NCBI RefSeq assembly: GCF_000230695.2
Contig: NC_020541.1
Location: forward strand, 2,914,001 to 2,978,000
Length of the DNA: 64,000 bases
Origin: Rhodanobacter denitrificans
Lineage (GTDB): Bacteria > Pseudomonadota > Gammaproteobacteria > Xanthomonadales > Rhodanobacteraceae
Direction of reading: 5' to 3'
In this document: positions 39,506-45,759 of the stretch, in pieces
Position numbering within the stretch: the stretch's first letter is position 1
Layout of the letters: every line of letters begins with the position of its first letter
The notes under the pieces: model-generated
What the model was told of the DNA's origin: nothing
Databases searched by the model: none
What the model saw: the letters and a program-made list of their open reading frames with translations, nothing else
Translations under genes and position numbers: made by a program

Positions 39506-39976
39506 ATGCCTCCCACGCCACGCACTCCCACACCGCGACGCGTCGCCGTCGCCTTGATGATAGTCGCCGGCAGCCTGCTGCCGGCGGCCGACGCGGCCGA
39601 TGCGCCGGACCGGACCGCGCCGATGGCGTTGACGACGATCATGCGCGACCTTGGCCACGACATGCAGGGCGCCACCGACGGCATCGCGCGCGAGGACTGG
39701 CCCGCGGTGGCGACCGTGGCGGCGCGCATCGCCGACCACCCGCAACCGCCGCTGGCGGAGAAGCTGCGCATCCTCGCCTTCGTGGGCAAGGACACCGGCC
39801 ACTTCCGCGGCTACGACCAGCAAGCCCACGACGCCGCGCAGCAGCTGGCGCAGGCTGCGCAACGGCAGGACGGCACCGCGGCGATCGCAGCGTTCGCCAA
39901 CCTGCAGGGGGCCTGCCTGGGCTGCCACCAGCAATTCCGCAAACCGTTCCGCGAGCACTTCCACGGCGGACGCTGA
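39506..39976 (+). CDS. Cytochrome c'-like periplasmic protein
   Basis: A 156-residue exported protein with a signal peptide (VAVALMIVAGSLLPAADA, cleavage near 30) and a single haem site CLGCH near the C-terminus (Cys137, Cys140, His141), typical of the cytochrome c' / c556 four-helix-bundle class, where haem binds at the end. c'-type cytochromes often bind NO, which fits a denitrifier. ACAGGAG lies 8 bases before the ATG. It is 82 bp after the LOG gene and may be transcribed with it. Confidence 0.85.
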   Translation: MPPTPRTPTPRRVAVALMIVAGSLLPAADAADAPDRTAPMALTTIMRDLGHDMQGATDGIAREDWPAVATVAARIADHPQPPLAEKLRILAFVGKDTGHFRGYDQQAHDAAQQLAQAAQRQDGTAAIAAFANLQGACLGCHQQFRKPFREHFHGGR

Positions 39977-40096
39977 GCGGCCCGCGAACCCTGCTCGCCG
40001 CCATGCTGGCGATGCTGCTGGCCTGACTGGGGCGGCGACGCCAGCCTGCTGCGCAACGGGTCGCCACGGACGGGCCGGCGCGGCAACGACCGCGCT

Positions 40097-40519
40097 TCAG
40101 CCGGCCCGCCGCAGCACGCCGGCGAGGCGGGTGCCCGGCGCCACCGTGTTGAACACCGTGCCGTACTTGCGCACGTTGTCGTGCAGCAGGGCCAGTCGTT
40201 GCTCGCTCTCGTCGCTGTCCACCAGAATCTCGTAGTCGATCGATTCCAGCCGCGGCGGCACGTCCTGGCGCACGCCATGCACGCGCACCTCGACCCCGCA
40301 CAGCTGGAACTTCAGGATCGGCGCGACCCGTTCGATGCCCTTGATCATGCAGGCCGACAACGCAGCCAGCAGCAGCTCGGCGGGGTTGAACGCATCCATG
40401 CGGCCGGCCAGGTCGGTGTCCAGCCACAGTTCGGCATCCTTGCAGCGGGCGACGCTGCCGTGCGCGTCGGTTCGACGGGCGGTGACCTGGAAGCTCAGCC
40501 TGCGGGTGGTTTCGGTCAT
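40097..40519 (-). CDS. OsmC-family peroxiredoxin-like protein
   Basis: A 140-residue OsmC/Ohr-fold protein. It has NPAELLLAALSACMIKGIERVA, whose Cys is the resolving or peroxidatic position in OsmC proteins, and a beta-rich start. The second conserved cysteine appears shifted (FQLCGVEV), so thiol peroxidase activity is less certain than in Ohr. It is the minus-strand gene after the two-component genes, 38 bp from the kinase gene. Confidence 0.85.
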   Translation of the reverse strand: MTETTRRLSFQVTARRTDAHGSVARCKDAELWLDTDLAGRMDAFNPAELLLAALSACMIKGIERVAPILKFQLCGVEVRVHGVRQDVPPRLESIDYEILVDSDESEQRLALLHDNVRKYGTVFNTVAPGTRLAGVLRRAG

Positions 40520-40557
40520 GGGTCTCTCCGCGAAGATGTGAGGAGTGTTTCGCCCGC

Positions 40558-41937
40558 TCAGGCGTAACCGGGTACATGCGGTGCGGCGCCCGCGATGCGT
40601 GGCAGGCTGAAGCTGACCCGCGCGCCGCCCAGCGCGGAGCGGCCGAAGGTCAGCTCGCCGTGGTGCAGGTGGGCGATCGCCTGCGCGATCGACAGGCCCA
40701 GCCCGCTGCCCTCGCCCACGCTGCCTTCGGGGCGGTGGAAGCGCTCGCCCAGCCGCGCCGTGTCGTCCGCCGCAAAGCCGGCCCCGCTGTCGCTGACCTC
40801 CAGGCTGACCCGCCCGTCGTGGCCACCGACGCGCACGTTCACCTGGCCGCGCTCGGGCGCGTGGCGCAGCGCGTTGTCCAGCAGGTTCTGCACCAGGATG
40901 CCGAGCAGGCTGCGGCTGCCCAGCACGAAGTCGTTGCCGTCGTGATCCAGCGACAACTCGATCGAGCGCGCCGCCGCGCGCTCGCTGACGTCGCGCAGGG
41001 CGGCTTCGGCCACGCCTGCCAGGCGCAGCGGACCGGCGTCGTCCAGTTCGGCCAGTTTCTCGACCCGCGCCAGCATCAAGAGCTGGGCCACCAGCCGCTG
41101 CATGCGGTCGAGCGCGTCCTGCGCGCGCTGCAGGTGCCGCGCACGGGCGGCCGCATCGTCACCGCTTCCGGCCAGGTCCAGTTCCAGCCGCAACGCCGCC
41201 AGCGGATGGCGCAGTTCGTGCGCCGCGTCGGCAGTGAAGCGGCGCTCGTGCTCCAGGCTGAGCCGGAGGCGATCGACCAGCTGATCGATCGCCTCGGTGA
41301 ATGGCGCCAACTCGACCGGCACCCGATCGTCGGTGAGCGAGGCCGCCGCCGGATTGGCGCCGGCGGACAGGCTGCGGGTCAGCCGGTGCAGCGGCTTCAG
41401 CCCACTGCGCAGGCCGGCGAATACCGTCGGCGGCACCAGCACCAGCAGCGCCAGCAAGGCCAGCAGCGCCGGCGCCAGCAGCTTGCGCATCAGTTCGTCG
41501 CGTTCGTCCAACGGTGCGCCGACCTGGATCCAGTACTGGTGCTGCGCATCCCAGCGCTGGAATACCCGCCAGCGCCGCCCGTCGTGGCTGATCGAATGGA
41601 AATGCGCGTCGCCCGGATCGAAGCGCAATATCGGCAGCTCGGCACTCTCCACCAACAGCTCGCCGCGGGCATCGCGCAGCACGATCGCCGGCCGCTGGGC
41701 CGTGGCATCCGAGCCGACCAGTTTCCTGTCCGGCGGGCGCACCGCGCCGGCGCGGGCCGCGTCGTCAGGCATCACCGCGAACACGCTGGCGGCGGTGCGC
41801 ACCAGCATCTGGTCGAAGATCTCGTCGACCTCATGCAGGCTGCGCCAGGCCAGCCAGCCGGCGGCGGCGCACCACACCAGCACGATGCCGGCCACCAGCC
41901 GCAGCACCAGCCGCCGGTTGAGCGAGGGGCGGATCAC
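40558..41937 (-). CDS. Sensor histidine kinase (QseC/TctE-like)
   Basis: A 459-residue membrane kinase. The two membrane helices (about 11-31 and 153-175) flank a periplasmic sensor loop, followed by a HAMP-like linker, the H-box AADAAHELRHPLAALRLELD (phosphorylated His240), N-box LVQNLLDNALRHAP, G1 DSGAGF and G2 GSGLGLSIA. The start is GTG at 41937, overlapping the response-regulator stop. It would phosphorylate the regulator encoded just upstream; the signal is unknown, but linkage to cytochrome b561 suggests redox. Confidence 0.93.
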   Translation of the reverse strand: MIRPSLNRRLVLRLVAGIVLVWCAAAGWLAWRSLHEVDEIFDQMLVRTAASVFAVMPDDAARAGAVRPPDRKLVGSDATAQRPAIVLRDARGELLVESAELPILRFDPGDAHFHSISHDGRRWRVFQRWDAQHQYWIQVGAPLDERDELMRKLLAPALLALLALLVLVPPTVFAGLRSGLKPLHRLTRSLSAGANPAAASLTDDRVPVELAPFTEAIDQLVDRLRLSLEHERRFTADAAHELRHPLAALRLELDLAGSGDDAAARARHLQRAQDALDRMQRLVAQLLMLARVEKLAELDDAGPLRLAGVAEAALRDVSERAAARSIELSLDHDGNDFVLGSRSLLGILVQNLLDNALRHAPERGQVNVRVGGHDGRVSLEVSDSGAGFAADDTARLGERFHRPEGSVGEGSGLGLSIAQAIAHLHHGELTFGRSALGGARVSFSLPRIAGAAPHVPGYA

Positions 41938-42608
41938 GCGACCGGGCCGCCGGGCCGGTTGATCGCGTAGCCGATGCCGCGCAAGGTACGGATCCAGCCC
42001 GGACCCAGCTTGTGGCGCAGGTGGTGGATGTGCACTTCGACCGCGTTGCTGGCCACTTCCTGGTCCCAGCCGTACAGGGCCTCCTCCAGCTGGTCGCGCG
42101 AATAGGCCCGCCCGGGATGGCGCACCAGGGTTTCCAGCAGCTGGTATTCGCGCGCGGTCAGCTCCAGCGCGGCACCCTCCAGCGTGGCGGCGCGGGCGAC
42201 CGGGGTGACTTCGAGCCCACCCACGCGGATCGCCGGTTCGAGCTGGCCATCGGCGCGGCGCAGCAAGGCGCGCAGGCGCGCGGCCAGTTCGTCCAGGTGC
42301 ACCGGCTTGACCACGTAATCGTCGGCGCCAGCGTCCAGCCCGGCGACCCGGTCGGCAAGCTCGTCGCGGGCGGTCAGCAGCAGCACCGGGGTGGCGTCGC
42401 GACGCCGGCGCATGCCAGCGATGATGGCCGGCCCACTGCTGCGCGGCAGGTTCCAGTCCAGCACGGCGGCGGCGTAGCTGGTGTCGGCCAGCGCGACGGC
42501 GGCCTGGTTGCCGTCCGTGATCCAGTCCACCGCATAGCCGAGCTGGCGCAGGCCTTCGGCCAGCGCCTGCCCCAGTGCCCGATCGTCTTCGGCTAGCAGG
42601 ATGCGCAT
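41934..42608 (-). CDS. OmpR-family response regulator
   Basis: A 224-residue regulator: receiver domain with Asp8/Asp9, phospho-acceptor Asp51, Thr79 and Lys101, and a C-terminal winged helix with LTAREYQLLETLVRHPGRAYSRDQLEEALYGWDQEVASNAVEVHIHHLRHKLG and RTLRGIGYAI. It is coupled to the kinase downstream and lies 4 bp after the cytochrome gene. In related bacteria this pair is linked to genes for haem proteins (SHP/DHC type) and cytochrome b561. Confidence 0.95.
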   Translation of the reverse strand: MRILLAEDDRALGQALAEGLRQLGYAVDWITDGNQAAVALADTSYAAAVLDWNLPRSSGPAIIAGMRRRRDATPVLLLTARDELADRVAGLDAGADDYVVKPVHLDELAARLRALLRRADGQLEPAIRVGGLEVTPVARAATLEGAALELTAREYQLLETLVRHPGRAYSRDQLEEALYGWDQEVASNAVEVHIHHLRHKLGPGWIRTLRGIGYAINRPGGPVA

Positions 42609-42612
42609 GGCC

Positions 42613-43035
42613 TCATTCTTGTCGCGTGACTGGACGGCTCACTTGACTTGCCGCAAGTCGCGGTGCTTTTCCGCCGGCTGCGGCATCCTGCCCCAGCGCG
42701 CGCTTGCGGCCGTGGATCATCGCGGCAACCAGGTTCTCGCGGTAGTGCACGCTCTCGCCTACTGCCGCCAGCACGTGCACCACGACCAGCCCCAGCACGC
42801 CGTAGGCCAGCAGCTCGTGCAGTTCCTCCAGCCAGGGCGTGCCGAAGAACGCGTCGGTGGTCTGCAGCCAGCCGGTGACGCCCACCAGCAGCACGCCGGC
42901 GAGCAGGGCCAGGATCATCATCGCCGCCGCCGGGTTGTGCCCCAACTGCCGTTGCGAGCGCCCGGCCAGTCGCGCACGCAGGTAATCGCGCACGCGGTGC
43001 GGGCCGGGCACCCAGTCGGCTGTGCGGGGACACAT
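42613..43035 (-). pseudogene. Cytochrome b561-type membrane protein, 5' half removed by prophage insertion
   Basis: The surviving open frame gives TADWVPGPHRVRDYLRARLAG, then LGHNPAAAMMI with two membrane helices (the family's TM3 and TM4, with His in HELLAYGVLGLVVVHVLAAV). The family normally has four helices and about 180 residues; TM1, TM2 and their haem histidines are missing, roughly 70-90 residues. Homology-like sequence begins at about 43,020, where the prophage left end is inferred, and the first five codons of the listed frame read phage sequence. The partner segment should lie beyond the right end of the prophage. The downstream regulator and kinase may have lost their normal promoter. 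Confidence 0.75.
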
Positions 43036-43101
43036 GGTTTGAGGAATCAGGATATCCCGGGATTGGGTGCGATCTCATGGGATGCCGACCGTTGACACAT
43101 G
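43029..43101 (+). repeat. Repeated GACACATG at the prophage left end
   Basis: GACACATG occurs at 43029-43036 and 43094-43101, 65 bases apart. Repeated short motifs near the tip are expected for transposase-binding sites, but 8 bp is short and this is only a candidate. Confidence 0.3.
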
Positions 43102-43120
43102 CAAAAGGAAGAGGGATAAA
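43092..43120 (+). promoter_or_regulatory. Promoter of the left-tip DUF3486 gene
   Basis: TTGACA (43092-43097), 17-bp spacer and GATAAA (43115-43120) form a near-consensus sigma-70 promoter inside the left end, pointing right toward the ATG at 43151. The DNA around it (43100-43150) is clearly AT-richer than the rest of the window. Confidence 0.6.
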
Positions 43121-43150
43121 ACGGGACGAAAAATAAAGGGCGAAAAATGC

Positions 43151-43531
43151 ATGGCACGGACCTCATCTATCTACTCACTGCCCATGAGCGTGCAGGACGC
43201 ACTCGATGAAAGGCTGCGCACGACGGCATATGCCCAGCTCGATGAACATCGCGAGCATCTGACCTCTGAAGGGTACAACATCAGCCGTAGCGCGCTCGGA
43301 AGGCATGCTCAAGCGCTCAGGGCAGCAGATTCGAGCCTGGGAGACCGGCGAGCAAGGGTTGCTGAAATCAAGGCCAAGCCGAAGGGTAAACGAGACGACC
43401 TATTGATGGAGCTCGGACGGCTGCAACTGGCTCAGTCGCGCATCCTGATGCAACTGCACGCGCTGGAGGAAAGCGGGATAGACGCCGACGATGACGCCCT
43501 GGTCGAGGGCATGAACACCACTGCCGCTTAG
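43151..43531 (+). CDS. DUF3486 (Mu gp27-like) protein, extra copy at the prophage left tip
   Basis: A 126-residue protein opening MARTSSIYSLPMSVQDALDE and containing YNISRSALGRHAQAL, the DUF3486/gp27 pattern. The same family appears in the late block at 58316 (183 aa, LPSRSAVGRYSQQV-like), where Mu has it next to the terminase. Here it is isolated, shorter, carries its own promoter and stands outside the repressor, a position with no counterpart in Mu. It may be a cargo gene expressed in the lysogen, perhaps interfering with packaging of a competing phage; that is speculation. Codon use looks less GC-biased than in neighbours. Confidence 0.7.
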   Translation: MARTSSIYSLPMSVQDALDERLRTTAYAQLDEHREHLTSEGYNISRSALGRHAQALRAADSSLGDRRARVAEIKAKPKGKRDDLLMELGRLQLAQSRILMQLHALEESGIDADDDALVEGMNTTAA

Positions 43532-43582
43532 GTTTGCAAAATCGGGCCGAAAACAAGGCGGCGGACACTAGGATTGCAAAAT
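43529..43582 (+). repeat. Direct repeat TAGGNTTGCAAAAT
   Basis: TAGGTTTGCAAAAT (43529-43542) and TAGGATTGCAAAAT (43569-43582) match at 13 of 14 positions, 40 bases apart, between the left-tip gene and the leftward operon. They might be transposase or repressor sites; the second also supplies the T-run of the terminator. Confidence 0.45.
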
Positions 43583-43606
43583 GAAGCCGGCCGCTGCGCC
43601 GGCTTC
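43577..43606 (-). terminator. Terminator of the leftward repressor operon
   Basis: GAAGCCGGC (43583-43591) and GCCGGCTTC (43598-43606) form a perfect 9-bp stem with a 6-base loop. On the minus strand it is followed by ATTTTGC, fitting a rho-independent terminator 30 bases after the 102-residue gene. Confidence 0.65.
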
Positions 43607-43636
43607 AAGCGTCTTTGAAGGGCGTTTAATCGAGGC

Positions 43637-43945
43637 TCAACGCGCGGGCGGCGAACCTGGTGGATCGCAGGCGGCGTCGAGCGCGGCGCCCAGGTGTTCG
43701 AGACGACCGACCAGCTGCTCCAACTGCTCCAAGTCGAGGCTGGTGATCGCTTCTGCGCCAGCGTTGTAGACGAACGCGTCGAGGTGCGCCTGGAGGCTGT
43801 AGCGCGCGGCGGTCAGCCGGGCGTGCTGCATCAGCGCCTTGCGTCTGGCCGTGCCCAGCGGCCCCTGGCGGCGGTGGATGCGTGGCGTGTCCGGCACCCT
43901 GGCGTCGGCCAGGAGCCTCCTGATGTGCGCGATACGGTCTGACAT
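43637..43945 (-). CDS. Unknown phage protein co-transcribed with the repressor
   Basis: A 102-residue, helical, Arg/Ala/Leu-rich protein (IAHIRRLLADARVPDTPRIHRRQG; then ITSLDLEQLEQLVGRLEHLGAALDAA). It lies 18 bp after the repressor gene on the same strand, so it is expressed in the lysogen. No family is recognised. Genes in this position in transposable phages often influence immunity or exclusion, but no motif here shows that. Confidence 0.6.
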   Translation of the reverse strand: MSDRIAHIRRLLADARVPDTPRIHRRQGPLGTARRKALMQHARLTAARYSLQAHLDAFVYNAGAEAITSLDLEQLEQLVGRLEHLGAALDAACDPPGSPPAR

Positions 43946-43963
43946 ATCTACTCCCCTGTGAGA

Positions 43964-44464
43964 TCAGGCCGCGAATGCGCGCGCGAAGCGCAACACCTTG
44001 GCCTCCGGCAGCCCCTCCACCAGCAACTCATAGATCAGGGCGACCAGCTCGGCGTGCTTGCCGGGGGGCAGTTCCTTCTCGCCGAGTGCTTCTGCGGCCA
44101 GCTGCAAGGCGATGGTCAGCTCCGCATGTCTCACCGCCTGCGAAGCGCTATCTGATGCGGGACTGGCGGGCGCCTCGTGCATGTCGCCCTCGCCCGTCGC
44201 CAGCCAGTCCAGCCGTGCACCAGCTGCCGCGCAAAGCCGCGCGAGAGCCGTAAACGGGGGTTCGTTCTCCTCCTTGATGTACCGCTGCAGGGCGGCGGAG
44301 GACACGCCCATCACCGTATACGCAGATGTGCGCGTTCCGACCAGGTCAGCCACCTCAGAAATGCGACGTCCGATTCCACGGGCGGGAATCGGACGCAGCG
44401 TCCGATTCGGCAGCGCTGCGTCCGATTCGTCGTAAATACCTGATTTATCTTTGACTTTTCCCAT
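43964..44464 (-). CDS. Phage repressor, helix-turn-helix (Mu c-type role)
   Basis: A 166-residue protein with an HTH of the form VSSAALQRYIKEENEPPFTALARLCAAAGARLDWLATGEG, then a linker and a helical C-terminus (about 105-166) probably for oligomerisation. It is transcribed away from ner, as expected for the lysogenic repressor. The first ~28 codons overlap a cluster of repeated GAATCGGAC and CTCAGATGTGCG motifs; in protein they read DESDAALPNRTLRPIPARG, low in structure. Either the gene overlaps its own operators, or the real start is downstream (an in-frame GTG exists in the EVADLVG segment). Confidence 0.82.
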   Translation of the reverse strand: MGKVKDKSGIYDESDAALPNRTLRPIPARGIGRRISEVADLVGTRTSAYTVMGVSSAALQRYIKEENEPPFTALARLCAAAGARLDWLATGEGDMHEAPASPASDSASQAVRHAELTIALQLAAEALGEKELPPGKHAELVALIYELLVEGLPEAKVLRFARAFAA

Positions 44465-44534
44465 GAATCCTCAGATGTGCGAGTGCAGCGGAATCGGACG
44501 CTCGCAGATGTGTTGACTTGTACTCAGATATGCG
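44321..44534 (+). repeat. Five direct copies of CTCAGATGTGCG across the repressor/ner switch
   Basis: Copies, same orientation: 44321-44332 CGCAGATGTGCG, 44354-44365 CTCAGAAATGCG, 44470-44481 CTCAGATGTGCG, 44503-44514 CGCAGATGTGTT and 44523-44534 CTCAGATATGCG. Start-to-start spacings are 33, 116, 33 and 20, close to whole helical turns. One copy overlaps the -35 and another fills the spacer of the predicted early promoter. These are the best candidates for repressor/Ner operators. Confidence 0.75.
44368..44499. repeat. Five copies of GAATCGGAC in both orientations over the repressor start
   Basis: GTCCGATTC at 44368-44376, 44400-44408 and 44420-44428; GAATCGGAC at 44386-44394 and 44491-44499. 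The copies make inverted pairs with gaps of 9 and 5 bases. They interleave with the CTCAGATGTGCG family and mostly lie inside the first codons of the repressor frame. Confidence 0.7.
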
Positions 44535-44540
44535 TAATAT
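44513..44540 (+). promoter_or_regulatory. Predicted phage early promoter (Pe)
   Basis: TTGACT (44513-44518), 16-bp spacer and TAATAT (44535-44540) point toward ner, 37 bases away. Its spacer is occupied by CTCAGATATGCG (44523-44534), so binding there would block transcription of the lytic early genes. Confidence 0.65.
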
Positions 44541-44576
44541 CTACGTCGCAAATATCGCCAAGGGGAAACGCGCCAC

Positions 44577-44933
44577 ATGTCCACCGCCACGGCCCAAAAA
44601 AAGCCAGTCGTCATTGACTGGCACCCCGCCGACATCGTCGCCGCATTGCGCAAGAAAGGTTGGTCGCTGCAGCAGCTCGCGCTGTTCCACGGCTATGCGT
44701 CGCGCACCTCGCTCGCCAAAGCCCTCGCCCAGCCCTACCCGAAGGCGGAGCAGATCATCGCCGAAGCCCTGGGCATCGAAGCCCGCGAGATCTGGCCGAC
44801 CCGCTACAACGCCGACGGCACCACCAACCGCGCGCGCGGTGCGAAGCCCATGCGCCCGGAGCATATCCGCATCGTGTCCAAGGCTACCACCACCGGACGC
44901 GGCGGCAATCCACAACACCGGCACGGCCAATAG
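44577..44933 (+). CDS. ner: Ner-like DNA-binding regulator
   Basis: A 118-residue protein whose central part is a Ner/Nlp HTH: WHPADIVAALRKKGWSLQQLALFHGYASRTSLAKALAQPYPKAEQIIAEALGIEAREIWPTRYNADG. Mu Ner is a negative regulator of both early and repressor promoters. Here it is the first rightward gene after the early promoter, with AAGGGGA as ribosome-binding site. The C-terminus beyond the Ner core (about 40 residues, basic) is longer than in Mu Ner (75 aa). Confidence 0.9.
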   Translation: MSTATAQKKPVVIDWHPADIVAALRKKGWSLQQLALFHGYASRTSLAKALAQPYPKAEQIIAEALGIEAREIWPTRYNADGTTNRARGAKPMRPEHIRIVSKATTTGRGGNPQHRHGQ

Positions 44934-44935
44934 AC

Positions 44936-45310
44936 ATGGCTGCCCTCTATGACAGCCTGGCCCGGGCGAATGGGCGGGGATCAGCCGGACAGTGCCCCGC
45001 GGCGGTAGACGCGAAAACCCCGGCAGTGCGTGAGCTGGTTTGCAGCGTGGCTGCGGGCGTGCAGGCGCGTGCAACCGCGCCGGCGCTGACTCATCTCCCC
45101 AGCGCGAGCGCACAATCCTTTCCCCTCGATGCCGTGCTGTACAACCGGCACGCCATCGGCCGCACGATTCGCGGCGCCACATGGCGCGTGTTCTGGGGCT
45201 TCGGCGACGAGCGCTACCTGGGCTGCGACGCCACCGGCGAGATTACGATCCGCACGGTCGCCGAGCTGGCCGACCGCAGCCAGTGGCAGCAGCTGGGAGA
45301 GCTGCTGTGA
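44936..45310 (+). CDS. Unknown early phage protein
   Basis: A 124-residue protein whose second half forms a compact beta-rich unit (ATWRVFWGFGDERYLGCDATGEITIRTVAELADRSQW). The first half is Ala-rich and low in structure. It starts 2 bp after the ner stop and overlaps the next gene. No family is recognised. Confidence 0.6.
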   Translation: MAALYDSLARANGRGSAGQCPAAVDAKTPAVRELVCSVAAGVQARATAPALTHLPSASAQSFPLDAVLYNRHAIGRTIRGATWRVFWGFGDERYLGCDATGEITIRTVAELADRSQWQQLGELL

Positions 45311-45759
45311 ATCGCCGGGCCGTAGGGGCGGCCTATAGCGGCGACATGTTCGAGATCCCGCAGCCGGTGGTGCCGGTGGCAGGCTCCCTGGACTTCCGGT
45401 CGGTGGTCAGCGAGCTGGTCTCGGCCATGCTGGCCGATGCCCACAAGGCCGGCCTGGACCGCCACGAAGTGGCTGCGCGCGCCAGCCGGCTCACCGGCAA
45501 AGACGTCACGAAGAACATGCTCGACGGCTACACCGCGCCGGCGCGCGAAGAGTTCAACTGCCCTCTGTGGCTGTCGCCGGTGCTGGAAATCGTCTGCTGC
45601 AGCACGCCGCTGGCCAACTGGCACGTGGGCGTGCACGGCGGCCGCATGAGTGTCGGCGCCGAGACCCTGGATTCCGAGATCGGCCGTGTCATGCGCGAGC
45701 GCGAGCTGGCGGATGCGCGGCTGCGTGAGCTGAAAGACCTGCGCCGGAGGGTCAAGTGA
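45307..45759 (+). CDS. Early phage protein preceding the transposase, possible DNA-binding
   Basis: A 150-residue protein from GTG 45307 (overlapping the previous stop); an ATG at 45346 would give 137 residues. A helix-turn-helix-like segment is visible (LDRHEVAARASRLTGKDVTKNMLDGYTAPAREEFNCPLWLSPVLEIV), and the C-terminus is a charged coiled coil (DSEIGRVMRERELADARLRELKDLRRR). It ends overlapping the transposase start. Its place between Ner and MuA suggests a transposition accessory. Confidence 0.65.
   Translation: MNRRAVGAAYSGDMFEIPQPVVPVAGSLDFRSVVSELVSAMLADAHKAGLDRHEVAARASRLTGKDVTKNMLDGYTAPAREEFNCPLWLSPVLEIVCCSTPLANWHVGVHGGRMSVGAETLDSEIGRVMRERELADARLRELKDLRRRVK

Noticed and set aside
39977..40096. 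Short membrane-like frame after the cytochrome gene
   Set aside because: Too short, no ribosome-binding site and quickly interrupted by stops.
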